From Hyphomicrobiales bacterium (GTDB lineage Bacteria; Pseudomonadota; Alphaproteobacteria; Rhizobiales; Rhizobiaceae): DNA of 64,000 nt. The position numbers and the translations under genes are program-made. The DNA lies in contig UCMT01000019.1 in assembly GCA_900473795.1 (NCBI GenBank), positions 62,001-126,000 of the forward strand, given 5' to 3'. Below, in pieces: positions 46,635 to 54,942 of the stretch (the first letter of the stretch is position 1; each line of letters begins with the position of its first letter). The notes beneath the pieces were generated by a model. It saw only the letters and a list, made by a program, of their open reading frames with translations, ran no database searches and had not been told where the DNA came from.

Positions 46635-46701
46635 GCGAGGGGTTCCCCTCGCGCTCTCCCGTTCGCCACGTGGCAGGGGTGCAGGGCTTTGCCTGCACCC
46701 C
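46635..46701. repeat. Two strong hairpins in the element leader
   Basis: GCGAGGGG/CCCCTCGC with a 2-base loop (46635-46652) and GGGGTGCAGG/CCTGCACCCC with a 6-base loop (46676-46701). Both are perfect. Similar GGGGTG...CACCCC hairpins appear at 50555-50581. They may act as terminators or structural sites. Confidence 0.5.
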
Positions 46702-46834
46702 ACCAAAAAGCTTGTGGTGTCGCCGCCGCCTCAAGCGTTGTCCTCGCTTCGCTGCGGGAACGCTTGACCCGGACGTCAGTGTGCCTTCCTCAATATGCCC
46801 CGCAAGTATCGATCAAAGCCATGACAGCCGTACG

Positions 46835-46870
46835 AACCTAACAGGACAGTTGCGACACAGAACCTAACAT
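46835..46870. repeat. Right end of the element with doubled terminal motif
   Basis: AACCTAACA occurs at 46835-46843 and again at the very end, 46861-46869, 26 bases apart. AGGACA-x-TTG between them resembles the inner part of the left end. The doubling could mark two crossover sites. Confidence 0.55.
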
Positions 46871-47185
46871 ATCTTCGCGCATGACATTTTCCGTTAGGCT
46901 GATCTCCGTGGCATCCTCGCTGTCGCGCACTTTGCACTCAACCGCGTGGTTCTTCTGAATTTCGCCCTGCTCCAACAGCAGCAACAATGCCCGTCTGCGG
47001 CGCTCTCCGGCCGTGACGAAATACCGTCCCTTCTTTTCAGCGGTCCGCACGACAAGGTTTTGCAGAACGCCGTTGACCTTGATCGATGCGGCAAGCGCCG
47101 CAATGCTGTCAGCGGAGTAGGTCTTGCGGACGTTCTTGGGGTCTGCATCCAGCTTGTTCAATTCGATGATGATGGTCGTCGTCAT
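46838..47185 (-). pseudogene. parB-type gene, N-terminal part (truncated by the element)
   Basis: 115 residues from the ATG at 47185 with GGAG nine bases upstream. LDADPKNVRKTY, IKVNGVLQNLVVR and AGERRRRALLLLLE are ParB N-domain motifs, and TENVMRED is where the frame meets the element. The last ten residues (MLGSVSQLSC) and the stop come from the element end. The fragment could still be made as a lone ParB N-domain. Its other part is at 38739-40340. Confidence 0.85.
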
Positions 47186-47705
47186 GTTTTCAGTCTCCTG
47201 ATGTCCCGTTTCACTTGGGTTTCAAACCCGGCGGTGGGCGAAGCCTTCTTCCTTTGGTCCGAAGGACGTGCGCACACGTTCCTCGGAACGAAGGGAGGGG
47301 GCGTAAGCCCGCTCCCGGTAGGGCGGAGATCGGGTCATGGGTCGGACGGGAAGAAAAAACGGAAGGTTTGACGCCCTGGCGGTGAAAGCCGTTTTTTCTT
47401 CCCGGCCGACAGCGCCCTGGCGCGCTTGCCCATTGGCGCGAGCACCGGCCTATCGTAAGAGCGGCATGTTACGGAGAAGATGCGCATACGCCTCTCGCGG
47501 ATGCTCCTTACAGATGTGAGCGCGGGTCGCGCTCTCAACTTCTCGTCCTTTAAAAAGAGAACGCGCCGTGTAAAAGATCGTAACCCCGAATGGGCCGCAC
47601 CCGTTTGCGGGTTCGGTGGAGCAGAACACGATGCGGCACAGTTAAGCCCGCCTCGTGCGTTATGCGCCACCACAGCCCAAAATACATCGTCATTGTGCAC
47701 ACTGG
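47186..47705. other. Intergenic region with a G+C hairpin
   Basis: No convincing gene. GGGAGGGGGCG and its near complement GCCCGCTCCC at 47292-47315 form a hairpin of the type seen at 48926 and 51640. Confidence 0.4.
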
Positions 47706-47743
47706 GGATGTACATTCGATCAATAAAAGACTATTGTACATCC
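47706..47743. promoter_or_regulatory. Operator of the vapBC module
   Basis: GGATGTACA (47706-47714) and TGTACATCC (47735-47743) are a perfect 9-base inverted repeat, 23 bases before the vapB ATG, with an A+T-rich centre holding TAAAAG. Autorepression by the VapBC complex at such sites is usual. Confidence 0.65.
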
Positions 47744-47765
47744 ACGTACACACAAGGATGATGGC

Positions 47766-48002
47766 ATGCACACCACCAAAGCTTTCAAGAATGGAAATTC
47801 GCAGGCCGTGCGTATCCCCGCCGAACTGGCGTTTGACCGGACCGATGTCGAGTTGGAAATCGAACGCGTCGGCGACGAGCTTCGCATCCGTCCTGTGCAT
47901 CGCTCCCTGGCCGGCGTTCTGGATGTATTCGCCCGCTTCTCTCCTGATTTTATGCGTGACGGAAGAGAGCCCCATGAGCAAGACGAGCGGGATAAGATCT
48001 GA
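47766..48002 (+). CDS. vapB: VapB-type antitoxin
   Basis: 78 residues with the AbrB/SpoVT opening KAFKNGNSQAVRIPAELAFD and an acidic tail that would bind the toxin. ATG has AAGGATG before it. Its stop shares a base with the vapC start (TGATG). Confidence 0.85.
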   Translation: MHTTKAFKNGNSQAVRIPAELAFDRTDVELEIERVGDELRIRPVHRSLAGVLDVFARFSPDFMRDGREPHEQDERDKI

Positions 48003-48403
48003 TGGCGCGCTACATGCTCGATACGAACATGTGTATCTACCTGATGAAAAACCAGCCGGAGCAGGTCGCCCGCCGCTTTGCCAGTTGCTATGTGGGAGAT
48101 GTGGTCATGTCCGCCATCACCTTCGCCGAACTCGAGTATGGTGTATCCGCATCCGATGATCCCGCACGCGAACTTGATAATCTCGCAGCTCTGGCCGAGC
48201 TGATCACGGTAGAGCCGTTTGGGATTGCAGCAGCGCGTGCCTATGGGCCGGTTCGTATGGCGACGAGAGACCGAAAGAAAGATCATCTCGACAAACTGAT
48301 CGCTTCGCATGCAATCGCCCTGAATACGGTCCTGGTTACCAACAACACGCGCGACTTTCTGGCGTATCCCGAACTGAAGCTCGAAAACTGGCTGGACGCG
48401 TAA
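48002..48403 (+). CDS. vapC: VapC-type PIN toxin
   Basis: 133 residues: YMLDTNMCIYLMK (first Asp), ITFAELEYG (Glu), KKDHLDKLIASHA and TNNTRDF give the four acidic residues of the PIN nuclease. Usually cuts initiator tRNA or rRNA. Toxin of the vapBC module, and likely a stability factor of this replicon. Confidence 0.85.
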   Translation: MARYMLDTNMCIYLMKNQPEQVARRFASCYVGDVVMSAITFAELEYGVSASDDPARELDNLAALAELITVEPFGIAAARAYGPVRMATRDRKKDHLDKLIASHAIALNTVLVTNNTRDFLAYPELKLENWLDA

Positions 48404-49415
48404 CGCTGACAAACCAATTAACCCGTCCCAGCGGCTATGCCGTGAGGGGCGGGCAGGGAGGAGGATCTGGCCGGCGTTCGTGCCGGTGCGAGTGCCAACG
48501 ACCAAGGCACGATCAGCGAAAAATGAAGAGTATCGGAGAAATCAGCATAGCGCCGCTCCCAGGCGGGATTTCGGGAATTCTCGAAGCGCAGGGAGCGGGA
48601 AAAAGGCAGCCGCAGGAGCCTCAACATAGTGGCCCGAAGGGGAGGCGGGATCGACTGCCGCCGCACGCTGCGCACCGTTTGCATGGGGCAGAAACAAGAA
48701 AAACCCAAACGCCAAAAACGACCGTTTTCCACCAAGCTCCGGAAAACCCTACGGCGCTATGTGGGAGCGCGGGTTTCCTCCGCTTGGCTGCGCTCGCCTC
48801 TTCGGCTCGCTCCGGCCGCGGGCGCGCCGTCTGACGGCACTGCGGCTGGAAAACAGTCGAACAATACCGCAGAATGAACTCCACGCTGGCTGTGAGTGCC
48901 CTTAGCCCTGGATCCAGGACAGGGGAGGGGGAGGGCGAATGCCCGTCCCACGGCGACGCACGAGACTATCAAGTCGCGTGGCGCGGAAGACGGAGGTCTT
49001 CTCGGGTCCGGACAAGCGATCGTCACCGGGATCGGCGAAGACGGCCGAAGGGCTGCTTCGTGCCATCGGCATAGAGCGCGGCCAACCCGTCGGTTGGTGT
49101 CGCCATCTCTCGCGTAGGCAAATCGGCAAAGCGCAACGCACTTACAAAGGCCTTGCCTCAAATCCTCGGAGCGCGGAACTTGCATAGGGCAGATTGTGCG
49201 TTCCTATCATTTGTAGGCGGGACAGTCAGAAAAAATGCAGGGCAGGGGAACAAACCTCGCTTGCAACGAGCGCCTATAATGACGAGCAAACCCGGTGGGC
49301 CGGAAGGAAATGCGAGAGTGTGGGGCTTGGCCGTACCCCGCGAAGCTATCGGCGCTCAAAGCCCAGACAACCTGGTTTTTTATCCGTGCTGGCTGCGTCG
49401 CTGTGGAGCAGCCGA
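48404..49415. other. Gap with G+C-rich repeats
   Basis: ORFs here are frames of repetitive G+C-rich DNA without natural sequence. It includes repeat R1. Confidence 0.45.
48926..49082. repeat. Direct repeat R1
   Basis: Opens with GGGGGAGGGCG, a hairpin to GCCC; continues through TCAAGTCGCGTGGCGCGGAA and GACAAGCGATCGT; ends GGCATAGAGCGCGGCC. The same order of blocks recurs at 51640-51932. Confidence 0.6.
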
Positions 49416-49994
49416 TCAATCGATCCTTGTCGTATTCTGGCGGAGGATTTTGGCAAAAGCCGCCAGACCCTGGCGTTCCACGGCCCCAACAAAATCTTCG
49501 TTTGAAGGCAACGATTTGCGAAGATTGCCTCGGGCACGAGCGACACTGTCGATCAGTGCCTCGGGAAACTGGCCGTAAAGCTCGACCAGAAAAGCATCGG
49601 GCGTGATGCAAGCCACGCCATGCGATCGGAGATTTTCGATAGGAAAATCCTTAATATTCCAACTGACGATCAGTGTTGCTTTTCCGGTTATGGCGGCCGC
49701 CAGGACGTGCCGGTCATCCGGATCGGGCAAATCCAGTTCGGGAATGAGAGATTGGTAACCACGGACATTGGCTTGCGGCAAAACATCCTTCATCCGGTCG
49801 CGCGTGACCTCGAGTCGATCCACCGTGACATGCGGAGCGTTTGCGGCGAGATTGCGTATCCACTCTGCGTGAATGTCGTCGGACCAGTGCGCATCGAAAA
49901 GACCGTCGAAAGCGGCCTGAACAAGGAGGTTGCGAAGATGGAAGGGATAGAGAACGCAGGCATCAAGGACCGCGACAAGCGGTTTAGAGGCCAT
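49416..49994 (-). CDS. PIN-domain toxin
   Basis: 192 residues: LVAVLDACVLYP (Asp11), HAEWIRNLAAN, LPDPDDRHVLAAA and VSWNIKDFP make a PIN_3-type nuclease. Overlaps the upstream DNA-binding gene by 11 bases, as in a toxin-antitoxin pair. Confidence 0.75.
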   Translation of the reverse strand: MASKPLVAVLDACVLYPFHLRNLLVQAAFDGLFDAHWSDDIHAEWIRNLAANAPHVTVDRLEVTRDRMKDVLPQANVRGYQSLIPELDLPDPDDRHVLAAAITGKATLIVSWNIKDFPIENLRSHGVACITPDAFLVELYGQFPEALIDSVARARGNLRKSLPSNEDFVGAVERQGLAAFAKILRQNTTRID

Positions 49995-50430
49995 GGGTGC
50001 CGATCAAGTCCTCTGTATCGTCTGCCAGCGCCTCAAGAGCCTTTTGACGGGTGTCCAGTTTGGATTTGAGCGTTAAGACGTCTCTCAGCAACGCGCGGCG
50101 GTGTTTGCCCACATAGCGAAAGGGTAGATCACCCCGGTCCATGCGCAGCACCACAAGAGGTCGGGAAATCCCGAGAATTTCGGATGCATCTGACGGGCTC
50201 AACTCCTGATCCTCAGTGAGGAGAGCGACATTTTCCCCACGCGACAGCCGATTGATCAATGTCTCGATGGCAACGGCTGCAGCCAGTGGCAGCGCCAATG
50301 TTTGGTCCACACCGTCGCGGCGTCGGACATGCAGTTCAATGCGATCGCCTGCCGCCAGTTTCGGCAGGGTCGCAACTTGTCTCCGGTCACGGTCCGACAG
50401 ACCGACAAATTTCACGACGTGGCTGGCCAT
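49984..50430 (-). CDS. Antitoxin with helix-turn-helix
   Basis: 148 residues. A MerR/excisionase-like segment LSPSDASEILGISRPLVVLRMDRGDLPFRYVGKHRR follows a beta-rich start and precedes an acidic tail. This kind of gene precedes PIN_3 toxins. The ATG at 50430 has AGGAGATC upstream. Confidence 0.7.
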   Translation of the reverse strand: MASHVVKFVGLSDRDRRQVATLPKLAAGDRIELHVRRRDGVDQTLALPLAAAVAIETLINRLSRGENVALLTEDQELSPSDASEILGISRPLVVLRMDRGDLPFRYVGKHRRALLRDVLTLKSKLDTRQKALEALADDTEDLIGTHGL

Positions 50431-50549
50431 GGCTTGATCTCCTGTGCGGTCAATATAGAGGTCGCAGCGATTAACTGCAATAACTGAAATTCAAGGCTTT
50501 GGTTTAAAAGCAATTTGGCAAGCCATTTCGCGCCGACGGGCGGGAAGGG

Positions 50550-50690
50550 AGTGCGAGGGGTGGGGCTTTGGGGCACCCCTCGAAGCTGACCCGCCGCTTC
50601 GATAGCGGCAAGGGACAGCTACCACGCAGGCGGCTATGGCAGGGGAGGCAAAGCGCCACCGTTACCGGCGACGCCTTATTCGTCAGGGGG
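50550..50690. repeat. G+C hairpin and partial repeat after DUF932
   Basis: GAGGGGTG...CACCCCTC (50553-50583) is a hairpin; the sequence around it resembles 49290-49345. ACCGTTACCGGCGACG at 50660-50675 recalls a block of R1/R2. Confidence 0.4.
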
Positions 50691-51539
50691 TCAAGCCTTG
50701 AGCGCAGCCATCCGTTCGCCGAGAAGCCACAGCGCCTTGTTCAACTTGATATCCTGATCGATGCCGTTGACGGCACGAGACTTCACACGGCGCGGCCTGC
50801 CGAGATCGTCACGGCCGACACCACGCAAACCGCCCTTGATGGCGTTTTCCTGAACCACGTTCCAGACCGTCCAAAGATCGTCAGCGCGGTCATCATGGCG
50901 GCGGGGGAGAAGCAACTGCTCCGCTTTGATTGGTGTCTTAGTCTCACCGTCACTGTCTCCAAACCGGAGCACATGGGCAGCATCGGCGAGAATATTGGTT
51001 TCGTCTCGATTGAGCCGAAGGGCTGACCAGTCCTGCGGAGCGGCAAGCGTGCGTTCGGCCTCGCCCAGTACCCGATAGGTGCCTTCGATAACCTTGTGCT
51101 GGACGTCGCCGGAGTGGCGAACCTTAATGGCATCGATCGTGCCGGTCTGGGTGACCAAGGAATTGAGGCAGCGGACACGGAACAAACCGGCCATCAGTTC
51201 ATAGGCGCTGGTCCCGTCATTGGCGTTCTTCAGCAGGATTTCGCAGACGGTATCACCGACATTATAGACCTTGCCATCGTCGATCCGTCGCATGCGAATA
51301 AGATGCTTGGTAAAATCCGCCTTGCCCTCGATGCGGCTGTTCGATTGCTTGGCGCCGACCGGCACGAAACCCTCCTTCATGAGGCCGCGCAGAACCTCAA
51401 TGGTCGGGATCGGCTTGAAACGTTCCGACCGGCTCTCATGGGCGCTGACGGCAAAGATGGACGGCGCGATCTGGCGCATCTCGGTCTCGGTCATGGCGCG
51501 GCCGGTATCGAAGCGGGCGGTCTGGGTGTAAATGCTCAT
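50691..51539 (-). CDS. DUF932 plasmid protein
   Basis: 282 residues from the ATG at 51539 with AGGAG eight bases upstream. The DUF932 pattern is seen in HESRSERFKPIPTIEVLRGLMKEGF, TKHLIRMRR and GLFRVRCLNSLV. Frequent on conjugative plasmids; related to phage proteins that act against host defences, though the role is unproven. Confidence 0.75.
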   Translation of the reverse strand: MSIYTQTARFDTGRAMTETEMRQIAPSIFAVSAHESRSERFKPIPTIEVLRGLMKEGFVPVGAKQSNSRIEGKADFTKHLIRMRRIDDGKVYNVGDTVCEILLKNANDGTSAYELMAGLFRVRCLNSLVTQTGTIDAIKVRHSGDVQHKVIEGTYRVLGEAERTLAAPQDWSALRLNRDETNILADAAHVLRFGDSDGETKTPIKAEQLLLPRRHDDRADDLWTVWNVVQENAIKGGLRGVGRDDLGRPRRVKSRAVNGIDQDIKLNKALWLLGERMAALKA

Positions 51540-51639
51540 GGGTCTGTCTCCTAAATTCCCGTTTCCCGAAGGGGAGCCCTGTCGGGCGAAGCCTCCCCGG
51601 TCTTTCCGGGGGAATGGCCTCTGACATTCCCCCGGACAG

Positions 51640-51932
51640 AGGGGGAGGGCGATAGCCCGCCCCACGGCGGCAAACGGGACTGTCAAGTGGCGTGGCGCGG
51701 AAGGCGGGGGCATCTTCTCGGGCCCGACCACAGGGCGGGCTGGTGCGGAAGATGACCCGACTTCACGGGCCGCTTGACCGGCCTGGGGGACGATGTCATG
51801 GGGCGCAAAAGACATGCGGCCCTTACGGGCCTCGATTTCGGGTGCCAAGCGACCGATTGGACAAGCGATCGTTACCGGCAACGGCGAAGACGGCGACAGG
51901 CGGCTTCGTGCCAACGGCATAGAGCGCGGCCG
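51640..51932. repeat. Direct repeat R2
   Basis: Copy of R1 with about 130 extra bases in the middle (from 51700 to 51855). The beginning (GGGGGAGGGCG..TCAAGTGGCGTGGCGCGGAA) and end (GACAAGCGATCGT..CATAGAGCGCGGCC) match R1. R1 and R2 bracket the PIN/HTH pair and DUF932. Confidence 0.6.
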
Positions 51933-51969
51933 GCCGGAACGGCCGGTGGCCCAAAAGGCTCACATCAGC

Positions 51970-52287
51970 TCAAGCGGCTTTCTTGGCGACCAGGTTGAAC
52001 AGCTGCGCAATGATATCGGTGGTGTAGACCTGTTCGCCGTCGCGCTCGTAGCTGGAATTGGATATCCGGGACTCGACATAGACGAGATCGCCCGAAACGA
52101 CGTTCTGTGTGATCCACTCCACCTGCTTCTTGTCGAGAATGGTGACCTGAACCCAATCGGTGGCCGTTTTCTTTTCCCCGTCGGCCTGCCACTCACGGTT
52201 CGCGGCAATGTTGACCTTCAGCACATTTTTGAGTTCCACGAGGTTTCCAACGTGGCCGAGAATAGTATGACGATTAACGTGTCGCAT
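51970..52287 (-). CDS. Small single-stranded DNA-binding-like protein
   Basis: 105 residues forming one OB-fold: TILGHVGNLVELKNVLKVNIAANREW, DWVQVTILDKKQ, GDLVYVESRISNSSYERDGEQVYTTDIIAQ. It lacks the acidic SSB tail. May protect the transferred strand. AAGGAAGG precedes the ATG. Confidence 0.75.
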   Translation of the reverse strand: MRHVNRHTILGHVGNLVELKNVLKVNIAANREWQADGEKKTATDWVQVTILDKKQVEWITQNVVSGDLVYVESRISNSSYERDGEQVYTTDIIAQLFNLVAKKAA

Positions 52288-52320
52288 CGATTTAAACCTT
52301 CCTTAACCGGAAAAATGCGT

Positions 52321-52836
52321 TTATTTGTGGAGTTCGAACCAATGCCGCTCGGTTTGACCTGAGGTTTCATTCTTGATGTCAAAGAAATAGGGCTCTGACT
52401 TGAGCGGTCGGGATATGGAGACCGTTTGTATGCAGTTTTGCTGTCGATCAGAGTTATAGAAGCCGTGCGTCCTGCCCTGGCATTTGTTCACTGTCTTGAT
52501 GCAGAGGTTCTCCTCTCTGCCAAAGCCGTTCCGATCCTCCCGACCTCCCACCTGATATCCCTTCGGGCAAGCAGCATAACGCTCAAAGCCGGGGGAACCT
52601 GTGCCAGCAGCCGGGCAGGTTGGCCAATCGAAGCCGGGCTTCTTCATCCCCGAGATCAGCCGCTTCATCGGCGGATGGCAGGAGGCAACACCGCGCCAAG
52701 AGGGATTGGACGACGCTGCGCACAGCAACACTTCACAGCCCCAGTCGCTCGCCGTTGCGGGAGCACTGGACACGGTGGCCGATACGGACAGAAGAATTCC
52801 AATGACGACGTTCATTCGTTTGACTTTGACCGACAT
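52321..52836 (-). CDS. TrbM/KikA-like conjugal transfer protein
   Basis: 171 residues from ATG 52836 (GAGAGG five bases upstream), signal peptide ending TASD. The segment CEVLLCAASSNPSW..CHPPMKRLI and CPAAGTGSPGFERYAACP is the Cys-rich TrbM/KikA pattern. Secreted, likely disulfide-rich, part of mating-pair assembly. It is divergent from the XRE gene and shares its promoter region. Confidence 0.7.
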   Translation of the reverse strand: MSVKVKRMNVVIGILLSVSATVSSAPATASDWGCEVLLCAASSNPSWRGVASCHPPMKRLISGMKKPGFDWPTCPAAGTGSPGFERYAACPKGYQVGGREDRNGFGREENLCIKTVNKCQGRTHGFYNSDRQQNCIQTVSISRPLKSEPYFFDIKNETSGQTERHWFELHK

Positions 52837-52861
52837 GGACACCTCTCACATGACTCAATGG

Positions 52862-52883
52862 ACAATTAAATATAAATAATCCG
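52862..52883. promoter_or_regulatory. Divergent A+T promoter of trbM-like and XRE genes (copy G)
   Basis: ACAATTAAATATAAATAATC, with TATAAA about ten bases before the XRE start and TATATT on the other strand. Little room is left for a leader before the ATG at 52884. Confidence 0.45.
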
Positions 52884-53156
52884 ATGGCAACGAGCAAGCG
52901 TAAGAAGACCGATACTGACCTGGGGACGATGATCCTGCGAAACATGGCGATGACCATGGAGCGCGAGCGGGAGAAGCGTGGCCTCAATAAGAAGGAGATG
53001 GCGAGCCTGTGCGAGATCACATCGCCTTATTACCTGCAGATTCTCGACGGCTCCGCCAACCCTTCGCTGCAGGTCATCACGCGGATCAGCACCAACCTGA
53101 AAATTCCGTTGCAGGCGCTGATGATGGGGCAAAAATCCGAAGTCAAAGTGGATTGA
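52884..53156 (+). CDS. XRE-family regulator, candidate transfer repressor
   Basis: 90 residues, one helix-turn-helix (LNKKEMASLCEITSPYYLQILDGSANPSLQVITRIS). No Shine-Dalgarno is found and the -10 lies within ten bases, so the message may be leaderless. It is divergent from trbM and downstream of A+T element copies. By analogy with TrbR of some rhizobial plasmids it may repress the transfer genes and itself; this is inference. Confidence 0.75.
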   Translation: MATSKRKKTDTDLGTMILRNMAMTMEREREKRGLNKKEMASLCEITSPYYLQILDGSANPSLQVITRISTNLKIPLQALMMGQKSEVKVD

Positions 53157-53180
53157 GCCGTCATATCCCTTGCGGATTTA

Positions 53181-53195
53181 GGAAACTATAATTAC
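53181..53195 (+). promoter_or_regulatory. Copy H of the A+T element, inverted
   Basis: GGAAACTATAATTAC is the exact reverse complement of the element at 32195-32204 and neighbours. On the plus strand it contains TATAAT in front of the gene at 53250. Confidence 0.5.
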
Positions 53196-53249
53196 TTCTT
53201 CCATCTGTCGCTTCGGATGTGGTTCATCCGGACTATGATGGGAGTGACC

Positions 53250-53681
53250 GTGGACCTGAAGCACCCTTTCCTCGTAGCGCTGCTGCTGGCGACAAGCACT
53301 GCGAACGCAGCGGACAATCCTATGTGGCGCACCAGTTTGCTATGGACCTGCACATTCTCCACGCTCATCCGCTGTGAACGATCCACCGACTGCTCCTCGC
53401 ACTCGGATCAGGGTACGATAGAACTGAATTACCCGGAAAACAGTCTCATGGACCATGCAGGGCGAAGCCATCCCATTAAGCGCCACTATGCCCAGACGGT
53501 GGCCGGCAGTCCGATTGGCAGTGAGGTGAAAATCGAACTGGCGACGAACGAAGTGATCTGGCTTTCGGCCGCCGACGGGGGAGGGACATTCTCCGACAAT
53601 TGGACTGGCGCCATGGTTTCGCCAGGGGTCGGGGTGATCGTGCAAGAGCTGCGGCCATTGATCTGCATGCCAAGAAACTGA
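53250..53681 (+). CDS. Secreted protein of unknown function
   Basis: 143 residues from a GTG with GGGAG five bases upstream. Signal peptide ends ANAA. The mature part is beta-rich with cysteines (WTCTFSTLIRCERSTDC, PLICMP). No family recognised; its promoter contains the transfer-region A+T element, so it may belong to the transfer regulon. Confidence 0.6.
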   Translation: MDLKHPFLVALLLATSTANAADNPMWRTSLLWTCTFSTLIRCERSTDCSSHSDQGTIELNYPENSLMDHAGRSHPIKRHYAQTVAGSPIGSEVKIELATNEVIWLSAADGGGTFSDNWTGAMVSPGVGVIVQELRPLICMPRN

Positions 53682-53879
53682 CGCCCTGGCTCTAATTTGA
53701 CGGGTCATCCAATCTGGATCCCGTGCGGCGGAATACCGAGTGAGCATAGTCGTCTCCGCGGTCTCGGCGAAAATCGACTGCCTAACCCTGTGCTGAGAGA
53801 CGGCGCAGCGTGTCAGAAACGCTATTTTTAGGCTTCTGCGCGATGATACAGCCATTCTCGCCACGCTGCGGCGTAACGA

Positions 53880-53900
53880 CCGATAAGCCGGCATTATCGG
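53880..53900. promoter_or_regulatory. 21-base dyad before DUF1403
   Basis: CCGATAA and TTATCGG are perfect 7-base arms about a GCCGGCA centre. TTGACA follows at 53914-53919. Possible operator or recombination site in an otherwise gene-free 300-base stretch (53682-53980). Confidence 0.4.
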
Positions 53901-53980
53901 ACATAAAACAATGTTGACAGGCGGTGCGGTTTTCCGCGAAATCTATGGCATAAACTGCGCGCCTCGATTAAGCTCTTGGC

Positions 53981-54940
53981 ATGGATTCGCGCTTCCGCTC
54001 CCCTCTCGTCGGTCCCTCCCCGCCGGCGGCCGTGCCGCCCCTGCCGGCCTGGGCGACCGTGCGCGCCCAGGATTGCGGCGAGGCGGATGCCGCCTTTGCC
54101 GCCGGCATCGCCCTGAAATCACTGGACGATTTCGTGCGCGCCGCACCGCCATGGGCGGGCTGCTGGCGCCAGCGGCTGGCGCTCAGGGGCGCGCAATCCG
54201 CGGTGCAGCTGATCGGCCGCAAGGAGGGCGAAGCGGCCTTGCGCGATGCGGTGCTGCTCACCGCGCCGGGCGACGACCCCGGCCCCGCCGGCGCGATGGT
54301 TTTGGGCTTCAAGAAGCTGGCGGCGAAGAAGCGACCGATCGGCAGCAAGGTTCTGGAGGAATTAGCGGCGCTGATCGGGTTGCGCCGCGAAGGCCTGAGC
54401 GAGATTGCCGATCTCTTCGACGGCGCGCTGCAGTCGCGGCGCGCCATACCCTTCGCCGTCTCCGACCTGGTCGCCAGCATCTGCGCTGCCCGGCCCGACG
54501 CCGAAATCCTGGCCTGGTGGCTGGCCGATCGGCTGCTGGCGGAAAACCTCGGCTGGGATTGTTGCGTGCCGCTCTTGATGGGCGAGCGCTATGGGCCGGC
54601 GTTCAAGACGATCGGTGGCCGCGGAAGGGTGCGGCCCGGCGAACCTGGCTTTGCGCGGGCGGTGTGCCTGGCGCAGGTCGCGGGTGCGACTGAGGCACTG
54701 CGGCAGGCCAATGACATCGGGCGACGCGCCGAAAAATTGCTGGCTGCGGCGCCCAAGGTGCGGACGAAGGGCGCCGGCGTCGTCATCCAAAAGCTGTTCG
54801 ACGAAGATGCCGTGCCGGCCTCCGCCCCCGGCAGCAATCTCTCCCGCTGGGCCGCGACGCGGCTGTTCGAGCGGCTCGAAGGTTTTAGCGCGGTGCGGGA
54901 ACTGTCCGGCCGGACCTCATTCCGGATCTTCGGGTTGTGA
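53981..54940 (+). CDS. DUF1403-family protein
   Basis: 319 residues. DUF1403 hallmarks are [69 protein letters not shown]. Unknown function; always seen next to ScpB-like genes on rhizobial replicons. Higher G+C than neighbours. Its stop overlaps the next start. Confidence 0.75.
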   Translation: MDSRFRSPLVGPSPPAAVPPLPAWATVRAQDCGEADAAFAAGIALKSLDDFVRAAPPWAGCWRQRLALRGAQSAVQLIGRKEGEAALRDAVLLTAPGDDPGPAGAMVLGFKKLAAKKRPIGSKVLEELAALIGLRREGLSEIADLFDGALQSRRAIPFAVSDLVASICAARPDAEILAWWLADRLLAENLGWDCCVPLLMGERYGPAFKTIGGRGRVRPGEPGFARAVCLAQVAGATEALRQANDIGRRAEKLLAAAPKVRTKGAGVVIQKLFDEDAVPASAPGSNLSRWAATRLFERLEGFSAVRELSGRTSFRIFGL

Positions 54941-54942
54941 TC

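Larger units (their letters stand above)
40341..46870 (-). mobile_element. 6.53-kb three-recombinase transposon (RIT/Tn554-like)
   Basis: Bounded by CTGTTAGGTT (40341) and AACCTAACAT (46870), an inverted pair of nine bases. It carries, in transcription order, three tyrosine recombinases, a TnpC/DUF6262-like protein and a pRiA4b-ORF3 protein. Removing it joins GAT to CTC on the minus strand and yields an uninterrupted R-E-D-L-H-P-V-D in ParB. There is no clear target duplication, as expected for tyrosine recombinases. Recombinase sizes (385, 603, 624) and the TnpC partner are closer to Tn554 than to the smaller RIT enzymes. Confidence 0.85.

Noticed and set aside
47335..47715. 126-residue minus-strand ORF
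   Set aside because: Overlaps the vapBC operator, lacks natural sequence and has no ribosome site.
53911..54693. 260-residue plus-strand ORF
   Set aside because: Wrong frame of the DUF1403 gene at 53981.
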